Below the pieces are notes generated by a model. That model saw only the letters and a program-made list of their open reading frames with translations, was not told where the DNA came from and did no database searches. Of a stretch of 55,740 bases of DNA, positions 1 through 9,595 are shown piece after piece. Source of the DNA: Microcaldota archaeon (GTDB taxonomy: Archaea; Micrarchaeota; Micrarchaeia; Micrarchaeales; CABMGC01); NCBI GenBank assembly GCA_023270055.1, contig JAGDYB010000012.1:1-55740 (forward strand), written 5' to 3'. A program made the position numbers and the translations under genes. Position 1 is the first letter of the stretch. Each line of letters opens with the position of its first letter.

Positions 1-1686
1 GTTGCCGTCGAGAGGCCACCAGCCTATCAGACCCGCATTTGGTATCGGCAGCGCAGCTATGCCGCTCTGGTACAGCTGCTGCACCTGTTGTGGCAATAGG
101 GATTCGTTGTATATTTGCACATTAGCTATACTGCCATAATATGTGTAACCGTCGCTTCCGAGAATTATTGAGCTCACTGGCTGTATTACCGAGCTTACTG
201 ATCCGGACGAAATTTTGGTGCCGTTATAATATATGGTATAGTTGGTTGCGGTGTTCGAATTGTAGGCTGTGACAACTATGTTGCTCCACTTGTCAAAACT
301 TATTGCCACTGGCACAGACACGTCGTTGTGCGAGCCTGCATCTACGAATATATCATTTGCTGAATTGAAGCCAATGCGCCACGTTGCTTCTGGACTGCTA
401 TCGATTGGAAATTGATAGTTGTTATCGAACTTAGTTGGATAAAACCATACCGAAATAGTTAGTGCACTTGGCGCGGGATAGTTATGTGATATGGTTACAT
501 TGCTTCCTGTACCACTTATGTTCAGTGCTTTCCTATTGTAGTTTGAGAAAGTAAATATACCATCAGGCGAACTGCTCGTGAATATGGATTCTGAACGCGA
601 GAAGTAGCTTGGAGCAAATGGCGAAGCAAAATAATAGCCATTTGCTATGACATTTCTCAAGTCTTCGATGTTGATGGTTGCATATGCAGGACCATAAAGC
701 AATACCTTTTCGTAGCTTTTAAGGTAATTAATCACACCAGAACTGCTAGGATATACTAGATAGGGCACTGTTGGCGGCGCTGCCGTATTGTTTATCTGGT
801 AGGTAATAAGGCCGCCGTAGTTGTTGGCAGCTTTGCACGTGCCGTTTGTTATTGCAATTGCATTTGCAGTTACAAGTATAAGCAGCGAGTTGAACGGAGC
901 AGTATTAATTTGTGTAGGAATCTCGCTTGCAATGTTGCCACATGTTGTTCCTGCAGGCAGATCGTATACAATGCCGTACACAAAACTTGATGGGTTGCCC
1001 AGTTTGGCATAGCTGTTGCCTATCACGTTTGTCATGTTGCTCATGTTGCCGAATTTTATGTCCCTGATTATGCCCTGCTGTGCGTAGAATAGATCGGGCG
1101 TGCCGTTTAATGTAACGTTCACGTTGATAGGTATGGAATAATTATATATGCCAGAGGTTGAATTTATTTGCACATTTTCTATATATGACAGCGAGACTGA
1201 ATATGGATTTGCTTGATAGACGTCAGGCGTAGTCTCGCTTATATGAATCTCTGATGGTAAGGTAGGTATAAGGTTTTTTGCTTCTTGGTTGTATTTTGAA
1301 AGGGTAAAATTGCCCATGCTCGCCAGCAGCACGTTTGCCACGTTGGAATTTGACACATATGGAAGTGTGCCGTTTTCTATAAGGTATGACATATACTCGC
1401 TAAAATTTGCTATAAAATTACCTTGGCGCAATGAAGCATTGTATTCGTAATTTGTAAGGGTTGCTAATGCTTGGGCCAGGCTTGCCTTGGCAAAGGTGCT
1501 TGCTCCTGATTGAAGCAATCTGCCGTAGTTAATGCTTGAGGAAGAGGATACAAGCAGCTGTGAAAGGGAATTGTATGTAGTGTTTAGCACCACAAAGGAA
1601 AGCAGCTCGGCGAGCATAAGCATGAACATGACCAAAGTAAGTATAGTCATGAATAATCCTTTCTTGGACTTATTTCTCAGCGCCAT
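1..1686 (-). CDS. LamG/concanavalin-like domain surface protein with N-terminal hydrophobic segment (partial, runs off left edge)
   Basis: Open minus-strand frame missing from the ORF track; ATG at 1686 gives MALRNKSKKGLFMTILTLVMFMLMLAELLSFVVLNTTYN...; the left edge encodes VQIYNESLLPQQVQQLYQSGIAALPIPNAGLIGWWPLDGN, matching the LamG modules of the 1150-aa protein. Confidence 0.8.
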   Translation of the reverse strand, partial: MALRNKSKKGLFMTILTLVMFMLMLAELLSFVVLNTTYNSLSQLLVSSSSSINYGRLLQSGASTFAKASLAQALATLTNYEYNASLRQGNFIANFSEYMSYLIENGTLPYVSNSNVANVLLASMGNFTLSKYNQEAKNLIPTLPSEIHISETTPDVYQANPYSVSLSYIENVQINSTSGIYNYSIPINVNVTLNGTPDLFYAQQGIIRDIKFGNMSNMTNVIGNSYAKLGNPSSFVYGIVYDLPAGTTCGNIASEIPTQINTAPFNSLLILVTANAIAITNGTCKAANNYGGLITYQINNTAAPPTVPYLVYPSSSGVINYLKSYEKVLLYGPAYATINIEDLRNVIANGYYFASPFAPSYFSRSESIFTSSSPDGIFTFSNYNRKALNISGTGSNVTISHNYPAPSALTISVWFYPTKFDNNYQFPIDSSPEATWRIGFNSANDIFVDAGSHNDVSVPVAISFDKWSNIVVTAYNSNTATNYTIYYNGTKISSGSVSSVIQPVSSIILGSDGYTYYGSIANVQIYNESLLPQQVQQLYQSGIAALPIPNAGLIGWWPLDGN

Positions 1687-3812
1687 GATATAACACCTAT
1701 ATTATAGCTGCTTATTTTGCCGGTGGTAAGATTCAATACCGGCATATTAACAGAGGACCTGCTTACTATAAATGCGTTCGAGAGGCTAGTCGGATTATAA
1801 TTTATTGATGCAAACTTCACGTTTGTTGCATATGCTGGAATGAAGGGGTATATGTAGTTGTTAAAATCGCCAGATAATGGATACCATGCTGAAATATTCG
1901 CTAGAGGCGAGCCGCCGGCGCCGCTCAGGAACACCTCGAATGCCTGCTGTGCTGTCAGTGTGATGTTGTATACCTGCACGTTGCTTAAGTATCCTGAATA
2001 ATAATTGCTAGAAGACGGCACTGAGCCCACATATACTGGTTGTATGTATCTGGCTAGCACATTCTTCGGCTTAGCAACACTTGACACTAAATGGCCATTT
2101 ATATATATCGAAACTCTGCCATTGATGTAGCTGTATGTTGCTATTACGTTGGTCCATTTGTTTATCGACAGCGGCGCGTAAACAGTATAACCAGGGGCCG
2201 TTCCATTTACGGTAAACATTACGCGATATGGAGCGGTTGCATTTAATTTTTCCATTATATATGGGCAGCCCGGAGCAGTACATGGCTCACCCATTATTAT
2301 TGTATTATTGACCCATGCGTTTGGATATAACCATATTGACCAAGAATAGCCATCTGATTCAACCGAACTGCTATTGCTAAGGTTCAAATAGACATTGGTT
2401 CCGCTGAAACTGGCAAATTTTGTGTCTGGAGCCAGCGTATTGTTTATAAGAATAGAATAGTTATGCATCGGGTAAAATGTGTATGCGATTGCATCAGCAC
2501 AACTATTTTTTCCGTTAACGTACAGGTATGCAATGTTTTCAAGCGGAGAGGCACTGCTTGTTATTGGGCATGAACCATATGCAAGCAACTGGTTTCCTAC
2601 AACAACAAACAACTTGCCGTATGCAATTGAGAGGTGTGGTGATGGCGTGCCCGGCAGGTGCACAAACCACATTACTTTCCCGTTTGAAGCATTTTGCGCA
2701 AGCAAATAGTTGTTAGACCAGAGAGTGTATACCATGCCGCTTGATATTGCCGGTGTTGTATTTGTTATTGCAGTGCCTAGAAAAGATGGTGCTGAAAATG
2801 ACCACATCTCGTAGCCTGATGGTGATACTGCCAACACGTATGAAGAGCCTTGATAGACAAGCATGCTTCCATACTTTGAAACTCCCTCTATTGAGGAGCT
2901 TGTTGAAATAGAAAATGCGGAGGAGCCGTCAACATATGTGGCATTCGCATAAGACCCCTCGCCATAGGCAAACACATCCCCAAAGCTCACCAAATTAGAA
3001 ATTGGAGATGTTGAAGGTATTGATTTGGACCAAAGCTGTTTTCCCGTAACGCCTGTCCCTGTAATCACATCTATATTGTTTGAGGATGTTTTCAATACTA
3101 TCGAGCCAGCAAGTCCAGACAACGAAACTGGATTTGTGCCAGTGTTGTTTGACCATGCCATAGTGCCATTATCGGAGTAGTATGCAAACAGCCTCGTGTC
3201 TGCGCCGAAATATATTTTTCCGCCATATCCAAGCAACTGCGAAGTTATTGGAACTAGCGTTGTTATAGAATTCGTGGACCATACAACAGAGCCGAAAACT
3301 GGGTTTACTGCAGTGAGATTGGTAAGATTTGCAAATATCAGCAACCCAGAATATAGTATTGGGGAAGATTCAATATTCGTCTTTACATTTTTAGACCATG
3401 AAAGCGTGCCAGTAGTCGAGTTAAGAGCATATAAGGTGTTACCAGCAGCAAAGTATATTCTGCCGTATCCGGCAACTGCAGGGGAAGTTATTGCGGCCAC
3501 TGCAGTGTAATTAAAAGATATTATAGGGTAGAGAGGCCCGTGCTGGTTACCACCATTGTTATACGAATCTGACATAAACTGGCCCCAAGTTTCATTGGAC
3601 CCGGCAAGCTGATATTCCATGCTTTGGATAAGCGGATAATCAATAGTACCCATTTTTGACGAGGAAAGCGTACTGAGTATGTTGTATGCCTTGAAGCTTG
3701 TCGTAGAATATGCGGTAGGGGATATATAGTGGAAATATAGCAACAGCGATATGCTTATCGATGCTATTACCAGCGCGAATATTGCATCCAGAGTAAATAC
3801 TATCGCTTTCAT
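1677..3812 (-). CDS. Pseudopilin-like membrane-anchored protein with PQQ-type beta-propeller repeats and C-terminal LamG domain
   Basis: 711 aa; N-terminal TM; repeated GxIYFAAGNTLYALNSTTGTLSWS-type repeats; LamG-like segment SWSIWLYPNAWVNNT...GYLSNVQVYNITLTAQQ. Confidence 0.75.
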   Translation of the reverse strand: MKAIVFTLDAIFALVIASISISLLLYFHYISPTAYSTTSFKAYNILSTLSSSKMGTIDYPLIQSMEYQLAGSNETWGQFMSDSYNNGGNQHGPLYPIISFNYTAVAAITSPAVAGYGRIYFAAGNTLYALNSTTGTLSWSKNVKTNIESSPILYSGLLIFANLTNLTAVNPVFGSVVWSTNSITTLVPITSQLLGYGGKIYFGADTRLFAYYSDNGTMAWSNNTGTNPVSLSGLAGSIVLKTSSNNIDVITGTGVTGKQLWSKSIPSTSPISNLVSFGDVFAYGEGSYANATYVDGSSAFSISTSSSIEGVSKYGSMLVYQGSSYVLAVSPSGYEMWSFSAPSFLGTAITNTTPAISSGMVYTLWSNNYLLAQNASNGKVMWFVHLPGTPSPHLSIAYGKLFVVVGNQLLAYGSCPITSSASPLENIAYLYVNGKNSCADAIAYTFYPMHNYSILINNTLAPDTKFASFSGTNVYLNLSNSSSVESDGYSWSIWLYPNAWVNNTIIMGEPCTAPGCPYIMEKLNATAPYRVMFTVNGTAPGYTVYAPLSINKWTNVIATYSYINGRVSIYINGHLVSSVAKPKNVLARYIQPVYVGSVPSSSNYYSGYLSNVQVYNITLTAQQAFEVFLSGAGGSPLANISAWYPLSGDFNNYIYPFIPAYATNVKFASINYNPTSLSNAFIVSRSSVNMPVLNLTTGKISSYNIGVISWR

Positions 3813-3816
3813 ACTA

Positions 3817-4368
3817 TTAACCTATCCCAAACGAAGTGTTGGTCCATACATATACTTGCATCACCGCACTCTCGTTGCCGATTATTACAGGCTCGTTTAA
3901 AATATTTATGTCTGTTGCGTTATTTGTATTTGGCTTAAACCCTATTGGAATGTTAAACCCGTTGCCTTTTATTGAGACATAATAATCATAGCTTATGCCT
4001 AAAAGCTGCTTTGTGCTTTGATATGATATGTAGTTTGCAGTCATTGCAGATAGTGCCATGACTTTTTCTTGCGACAACACATCAGTATTGTTTCCCACAC
4101 CTATGCCTATCGAAACTATATTATTCCATGTTGCTGGATTTGAAATGTTTATTTGTGTTTCCCAGTTTGATGGATTGCCGGGGGATAAAAGTTGCTGACC
4201 AAGCCTATTTGCCTGCACTTGAATTATCTCTGTTCCAGAACTTGAAGTCAAAGAAAGCTGGTTGTTTACACTGAACCATACATACGCGAGTATTATTATT
4301 GCAAATGAGAAGATAATCATGGCAAATATTACGTCAAAAGACCAAAATTGCGCTTTCATGACAACCAA
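3817..4368 (-). CDS. Small pseudopilin-like membrane protein
   Basis: 183 aa; MKAQFWSFDVIFAMIIFSFAIIILAYVWFSVNNQL N-terminal TM; overlaps the upstream gene start region. Confidence 0.6.
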   Translation of the reverse strand: MVVMKAQFWSFDVIFAMIIFSFAIIILAYVWFSVNNQLSLTSSSGTEIIQVQANRLGQQLLSPGNPSNWETQINISNPATWNNIVSIGIGVGNNTDVLSQEKVMALSAMTANYISYQSTKQLLGISYDYYVSIKGNGFNIPIGFKPNTNNATDINILNEPVIIGNESAVMQVYVWTNTSFGIG

Positions 4369-7300
4369 CTCAGCGGTATTGTTATGCTTGATGCCTTAGG
4401 CATGCCGCTATCGAACAATTGCGTAACCTGCGTCTGATTCAATGGTGCGTTGTATATCTGCACATTCGAAATAGAGCCATTGAATATGAATCCGTTTGTA
4501 TCGGATTGCGAACTCCCTATTCTTAAATCCTGCGTATATGAATAGGTATTTGTAAATGGATAAGGCCCGTACTTGGTCCCGTCAACATAAAGAGTCGCAT
4601 TTGACCCTATTTTATTTACCGCTACTACATTTATCCACTGCTTTTCTGGAATTATTGGACCTGTGCCGATGTTTGCAACTGTAGATTCGGCCCATTCTAA
4701 ATTGCACGGACCACTTACTGGCGCAACGTAAAAAGTGTAGCTGTCAGATCCGTGGCCCACTATTGCTGCGCCGCTCGCCCCGTTTGCAAAGCATTGATTG
4801 ACATTTATCCATGCTGATATTGTAATGGTATTGCTGCTGCTAAATTGAAGATCAGAAGGATTGCTAAGATCTATATAGCTGTTCTGACCATTGAACATTA
4901 CCCCCGACTCGTTTAGCGATTGCAGCAAGTATGGCTTGACGCCCATAATATTGTTGAATACCACATTTGCAACTGTAGCATTATTCCCGTTGCCGCTGTA
5001 ATCGTTCGCGTTGCCGTCGAGAGGCCACCATGCACTGAGATTTGAGTTTGGTAATGGAAGACCAGATATACCGCTGGTATATATGCTCTCTACCTGGCCT
5101 GGCGTAAGCTTTCTATTGTAGAGCTGTATGTTGACTATAGAGCCATTGAAAGGGCTTATGCTTGCGGCAGACTCGCCTATTGAGAGCGCATTCAGGGAAT
5201 ATGGACCATTCACTATGCTGACGTTGTATGGAACACCAGAATTTGCATAAAAACTAGCAGTTCCGTTAGCAAGAGTAACAGCCACAAAATTCCATTCCGA
5301 GCCATTTATCCCATAGCCATGATAGCTGTTTGAACCTACCCCTATTTCTTCGTCACCGCTGCCTGGCGATGCACCTAGGCTCCCACCATTGTTAAGCCAA
5401 AATTCGAAGTTTTTTGAACCAGAAGAATTGAAAATAGTATAGCCATTGCCACTTACCATTTTCAATGTGTTTGCGCCGTTGACCCAGAAAGTCATGGTAA
5501 AGTTATTTGTTGTTATGTTTCTGTACGTCTTGAATGCGCTTGACACTCCGTTAAATTTGGCGGAAAACATGCTCGACATGCTGCCATTCAATGCAAGCGA
5601 TTTGCTTATCACCTTACTTGTTGGGGCAAACGCAAGATTGCCTACTATTGTACCATTGTCGCCCGCACCGCTGTAATCGTTCGCGTTGCCGTCGAGAGGC
5701 CACCAGCCTATCAGACCTGCATTTGGTATCGGCAGCGCAGCTATGCCGCCCTGGTACAGCTGCTGTATTTGAGATGGCGAAAGAACGGTATTGTATATTT
5801 GCATATTTGCAATATCTCCCTTGAAGTAACCTCCAGTAGTTTGCGCTGGATTCGAACCGCTTATGATTATTGGTGATCCACCTCCTGGTATAATGCTTGA
5901 TGTTGCAGTTGCTACCTCGCTTCCACCGTTTATGTAAAGCTTTATAATACCTGTCGATGGAGAGTAAGTGCCTGTGAGCATGTACCACTGCCCTAGTTCT
6001 GGGAAAGCATTTGTAATTGTTGGGGTTGCATATGATCCTGAAACTGTGTTGCCAACATAAAAATTGAGCTGATTGTTATCTCTGAATTCAAACCACCACA
6101 TTCCAGTATAGCCGTGGCCTGCAATTACGCTCGAATAGCCGTTTGTGTCAGGCGTTGACACATGGTCTCCAGCATTGCCATATAAAAGCGGCCTAACCCA
6201 TAGGTTGACCGTGAATGTTGTTGAATTTAGTGCAGCCGTTGGCTGTATCTGAATTTGACTGTTGTTGCCGTTGAATCTGGAGACATACTTGGGAAAATTC
6301 CAGTAAGGTTGGCCGTTCATTGCGCCGTTGTTGCCGTTGCCGCTAATGTCGTAAACTGCGTTGCCTGTGCCAAAATCAAGCGGATACCAAGCCACAACGT
6401 TGCTTTCTATCGGAGATACGAAGTTAAATGCGGCCGCTTTCACATCCGCATAGCCGCTTGCGTTTTGTTGTGTAAGCAGCACAGAAGCTATACCATTTGA
6501 ATCAGTGTAAGCAGCGGCACTTTGGCCGCTTCCCAAGCCATTTGAAAATGTGCCAAGGTCAGTCGCAAATCCAACCAGGGCATTCTTAAGTGGCGTGCCG
6601 TACTGATTCAGCACTTGCGCGGTAATTTGAGCCACGGTAGGAAATATTATTGGCCCACTTATTGCACCATTGTCGCCCGCACCGCTGTAATCGTTCGCGT
6701 TGCCGTCGAGAGGCCACCAGCCAACAAGGTTTCGAGGAACTATTGGAGTTCCATTAATACCCTCTTGATAGAGAGCTTGTATTTGATTTGCTGAAAGCGC
6801 AGTGTTGTATATTTGAACGTCCGCTAAATCCCCTGATATCGGATTGCATCCTGGACCGCTAGATGCTATATTTGAACCACTTATTCTGATTGTTGGAGGT
6901 GTAGTAAAAGCAGTTGCGCCACTTATTGCCACTGGCGTGCCTATTTGCTTACCATTATAATAAACATTGATATATGTTGAATTTGCCACCCCTACAAACA
7001 TTTGCCATTTGTATGGCACTAAAGGTTGCCCTGGAAAATCTCTCACATTATCAGCGGTCCAAGACTCAGTTGGAGGATTGCCCCCGGATTCTATGAAAAA
7101 GTTGTATCCTGTGCCACTTCCACCACCTGTGCATGCAGTTGAAGGATATACACTTACAGCATTCTCCCAGTAGTTTCCGCTTGCGCCCCAATATGGTGAT
7201 GGAATAGGGTATATCCAAAATGCTACAGTGACTTGCGGCCCGTTGAAGCTATAAGCGCTGGAAGCTGGCGCTTCTATGTAAGTATTTTCACCGTTGAACT

Positions 7301-7808
7301 GAGCCGCGTGTGTCACCTTCGACGAAAGCGCTATGCTGCCTACGAGATTTGTGGTGTTAGGGCAATTGTAATCCACGCAAATGTTGCCCTGCGAATTCTG
7401 CAGAGATATCGTTCCATTGGAGATTGGTAGTATGTAGGTGCTTGGCGCCGAAGACAGGCTGAAAGACGGATTTGAAACTATGTTCGTGTTGCTGTATGCA
7501 AGCGCTTGTATTATCTGCTTGCCTACTGTTGCCGACACTATCACCTCGCCGCTCTTTGTTATTGTCACATTGTACTGAGCATTGCCTATAGAGCTTACCA
7601 TTGGGATCGTAGACCTGAAGCCATTTCCTGCCCGGTACGCACTACTTATCTGCGAGGCTATGTTCTGCGCGATGAGCTGAAGCTGCGAGAACATCTGGCT
7701 GTTTATGCTTACTGCACGCTCGCTAGATATCAAAGCGAACATGAAAACGAACACTAAAAGTACGAATGCGAGGACTATCATGAATTCCAGTGACAACTGC
7801 AGCTTCAT
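4356..7808 (-). CDS. Multi-LamG-domain protein with class III (pilin-like) signal peptide
   Basis: 1150 aa; N-term MKLQLSLEFMIVLAFVLLVFVFMFALISSERA; several LamG modules each ending in WWPLDGNANDYSG(A/N)G(D)N. Confidence 0.8.
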   Translation of the reverse strand: MKLQLSLEFMIVLAFVLLVFVFMFALISSERAVSINSQMFSQLQLIAQNIASQISSAYRAGNGFRSTIPMVSSIGNAQYNVTITKSGEVIVSATVGKQIIQALAYSNTNIVSNPSFSLSSAPSTYILPISNGTISLQNSQGNICVDYNCPNTTNLVGSIALSSKVTHAAQFNGENTYIEAPASSAYSFNGPQVTVAFWIYPIPSPYWGASGNYWENAVSVYPSTACTGGGSGTGYNFFIESGGNPPTESWTADNVRDFPGQPLVPYKWQMFVGVANSTYINVYYNGKQIGTPVAISGATAFTTPPTIRISGSNIASSGPGCNPISGDLADVQIYNTALSANQIQALYQEGINGTPIVPRNLVGWWPLDGNANDYSGAGDNGAISGPIIFPTVAQITAQVLNQYGTPLKNALVGFATDLGTFSNGLGSGQSAAAYTDSNGIASVLLTQQNASGYADVKAAAFNFVSPIESNVVAWYPLDFGTGNAVYDISGNGNNGAMNGQPYWNFPKYVSRFNGNNSQIQIQPTAALNSTTFTVNLWVRPLLYGNAGDHVSTPDTNGYSSVIAGHGYTGMWWFEFRDNNQLNFYVGNTVSGSYATPTITNAFPELGQWYMLTGTYSPSTGIIKLYINGGSEVATATSSIIPGGGSPIIISGSNPAQTTGGYFKGDIANMQIYNTVLSPSQIQQLYQGGIAALPIPNAGLIGWWPLDGNANDYSGAGDNGTIVGNLAFAPTSKVISKSLALNGSMSSMFSAKFNGVSSAFKTYRNITTNNFTMTFWVNGANTLKMVSGNGYTIFNSSGSKNFEFWLNNGGSLGASPGSGDEEIGVGSNSYHGYGINGSEWNFVAVTLANGTASFYANSGVPYNVSIVNGPYSLNALSIGESAASISPFNGSIVNIQLYNRKLTPGQVESIYTSGISGLPLPNSNLSAWWPLDGNANDYSGNGNNATVANVVFNNIMGVKPYLLQSLNESGVMFNGQNSYIDLSNPSDLQFSSSNTITISAWINVNQCFANGASGAAIVGHGSDSYTFYVAPVSGPCNLEWAESTVANIGTGPIIPEKQWINVVAVNKIGSNATLYVDGTKYGPYPFTNTYSYTQDLRIGSSQSDTNGFIFNGSISNVQIYNAPLNQTQVTQLFDSGMPKASSITIPLSWLS
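5652..5708. repeat. 57-bp exact direct repeat copy (LamG seam)
   Basis: Identical to 6666-6722: accattgtcgcccgcaccgctgtaatcgttcgcgttgccgtcgagaggccaccagcc. Confidence 0.9.
6666..6722. repeat. 57-bp exact direct repeat copy (LamG seam)
   Basis: Identical to 5652-5708; a 38-bp core also at 4993-5030. Confidence 0.9.
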
Positions 7809-7815
7809 AAAATCA

Positions 7816-8286
7816 TTATACAGCAGGGGTTATGTATACGCACGGCACCGGTTTCTGGTGCGGGCAAGCTGAATATGCTGTTTCGTTCACCAGATATGTA
7901 CCTGGAGCTATTATGCCCCCCAACACCCCGCTAACATTAACAGGTGAATAAGCAGTGACATAGCTTAGACCCGTCGGAGAACGCACTTCGAAGATTATTT
8001 GATGACCTACTCCGTTTGAAGCGTTACCGACATATATGTATTGTACGCCAGGAGGCATCTCTATTTGTATTATCTGCTTTGCCATCGGTCCCTCACTGCC
8101 TACTACGGTCGCAACACTCGCAAGCTTCGACGCCGCCTGCTGCGCCTCTATCGAGGAAAGCGTCGAGCTCGCCGTTGCCATTTGTATAAACGCCAACACC
8201 ACTATAGGAAGCAGTATTGCTAGACCGAATGACAGCGTTATCAGCAGCTCGAAGCTCGATTGGAGCTTTGAGTTACGCATTTTCAT
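7816..8286 (-). CDS. Small protein with class III (pilin-like) signal peptide
   Basis: 156 aa; KLQSSFELLITLSFGLAILLPIVVLAFIQMA N-terminus. Confidence 0.65.
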   Translation of the reverse strand: MKMRNSKLQSSFELLITLSFGLAILLPIVVLAFIQMATASSTLSSIEAQQAASKLASVATVVGSEGPMAKQIIQIEMPPGVQYIYVGNASNGVGHQIIFEVRSPTGLSYVTAYSPVNVSGVLGGIIAPGTYLVNETAYSACPHQKPVPCVYITPAV

Positions 8287-9406
8287 TCTTCTCCTCCTTC
8301 CTGTATGTTAAAATTATTTCTTTGCTGTTTTTTATGTTATCGTAAAGCTTTTTAATTACGTCGCTTAAAGCCTCGTCAAGTAGATGGGCCGAGGCGGTGG
8401 CAAGTATGTTGTTGCGCTTTTCTATTACAACGCGTGCCCTTATCTCGTAGTTTTTGCCGTGCTTGACATGAACATATATTTTGTCAATTTTCAAATGGTT
8501 GAACCGGCCCACCTTTTCAGAGAATTTTGACAGCTCCGAGCTTATCTCGTCCCTGTACTCAGCGATGTTCTCATCTACACCTGAAACCATTATGTTACCT
8601 TCCTCAGCTGGTACGCTTGCCACAACCATCTCGAAAAGATCGCGCATAGCCAAAACGCCAACAGGCCTATCGCCCTTGGTGACTACAAGGAAATTAGTCT
8701 TGTTTTCAAGTATTTGCCTTATAGCATTCTCTACAGATTCTCCATAATCGATCGTAGGTATGTCTTTATCGCAGGCGTCGCCAACCGTAACTGTGTTAAG
8801 CTTGTTCTCGTTCCGGTTGATTTTTGGTGCTGTGCGCAAGTTGGTCTTGGCAAAGTTCTGTATTATGCTGTCGTAAGATATTACACCATAGGTCTTGCCG
8901 CCGTTCAGCACGACAAGCCGGTCTATTTTGTATTCGCTCATCACGCTTTTAGCCTGTGCCACCGAAGCGTTCTTGTCGATTGCCACTACCGGCGAGCTCA
9001 TTGCCTCCTGCACTTTTGTACCAGACAGTAGGTGCAAAGAGAGTATAGAGCTCAGCATTGTCTCTCTCTTTATGCCACCCTTTATCTTGTTTTCTTCTAT
9101 AAATGGCAGAACGCGAGCGGAATGCTGATAAAAGTACAACACGGCATTCTCTATTGATACTTGGCTGTTCAAGGACGGCAGTTTCCTAACAAGCTTTTCT
9201 ACCTTTAATGAAGGTGGAAATTTCATCGTGCCCTTCTGCGACAGCGCTACATCGTCAACCATGCCGAAATATTCTCTGTTTTTTGTAACTATTACAGCAC
9301 CTTTGTCCTTTATCTTTGCAAGTACTTCTACTGCAGGGGTTTTTGCTTCTACAATTGGTATGTATGTGACAAAGTCCGCGGGCACAGGTCCAAGCGCTCT
9401 CTCCAT
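8273..9406 (-). CDS. Multi-CBS-domain protein with C-terminal HPF/ribosome-hibernation-like domain
   Basis: Start chosen at ATG 9404-9406 (MERALGPVPADFV) because the longer ORF start would overlap a tRNA; CBS-type repeats (VQEAMSSPVVAIDKNASVAQAKSVMSEYKIDRLVV); C-term HLKIDKIYVHVKHGKNYEIRARVVIEKRNNILATASAHLLDEALSDVIKKLYDNIK. Confidence 0.75.
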   Translation of the reverse strand: MERALGPVPADFVTYIPIVEAKTPAVEVLAKIKDKGAVIVTKNREYFGMVDDVALSQKGTMKFPPSLKVEKLVRKLPSLNSQVSIENAVLYFYQHSARVLPFIEENKIKGGIKRETMLSSILSLHLLSGTKVQEAMSSPVVAIDKNASVAQAKSVMSEYKIDRLVVLNGGKTYGVISYDSIIQNFAKTNLRTAPKINRNENKLNTVTVGDACDKDIPTIDYGESVENAIRQILENKTNFLVVTKGDRPVGVLAMRDLFEMVVASVPAEEGNIMVSGVDENIAEYRDEISSELSKFSEKVGRFNHLKIDKIYVHVKHGKNYEIRARVVIEKRNNILATASAHLLDEALSDVIKKLYDNIKNSKEIILTYRKEEKNENA

Positions 9407-9476
9407 ATAATCACTGGTTATATTTACATTATCAGCATAAATATTTATATAAGATATTAAAACAAACATAAGTGAA

Positions 9477-9563
9477 GCCAGGTTGGCAGATCGGCTATGC
9501 AGCCGCCTGCAGAGCGGCGTAGGGGGGTTCGACACATCTATTGCGAAATTCCCTCCCCTGGCT
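9477..9563 (+). tRNA. tRNA-Cys(GCA) with a putative 16-nt T-loop insertion/intron
   Basis: Acceptor GCCAGG/CCTGGC, D-arm, anticodon arm GCCGC-CTGCAGA-GCGGC, discriminator U; T-stem GGGGG/CCCTC encloses 23 nt instead of 7; TATA-like atttatata about 30 nt upstream. Confidence 0.8.
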
Positions 9564-9595
9564 TTTAAGTTGTTCTTAGCAACAATTGTGGTAAA

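Noticed and set aside
1-6722. CRISPR-like reading of the LamG direct repeats
   Set aside because: Repeats lie in frame within coding sequence and are separated by 0.6-1 kb modules, not short unique spacers.
9407-9535. N-terminal extension MSNPPTPLCRRLHSRSANLASLMFVLISYINIYADNVNITSDY of the CBS protein ORF
   Set aside because: Overlaps the tRNA-Cys gene on the opposite strand and its AT-rich promoter; real start more likely ATG at 9406.
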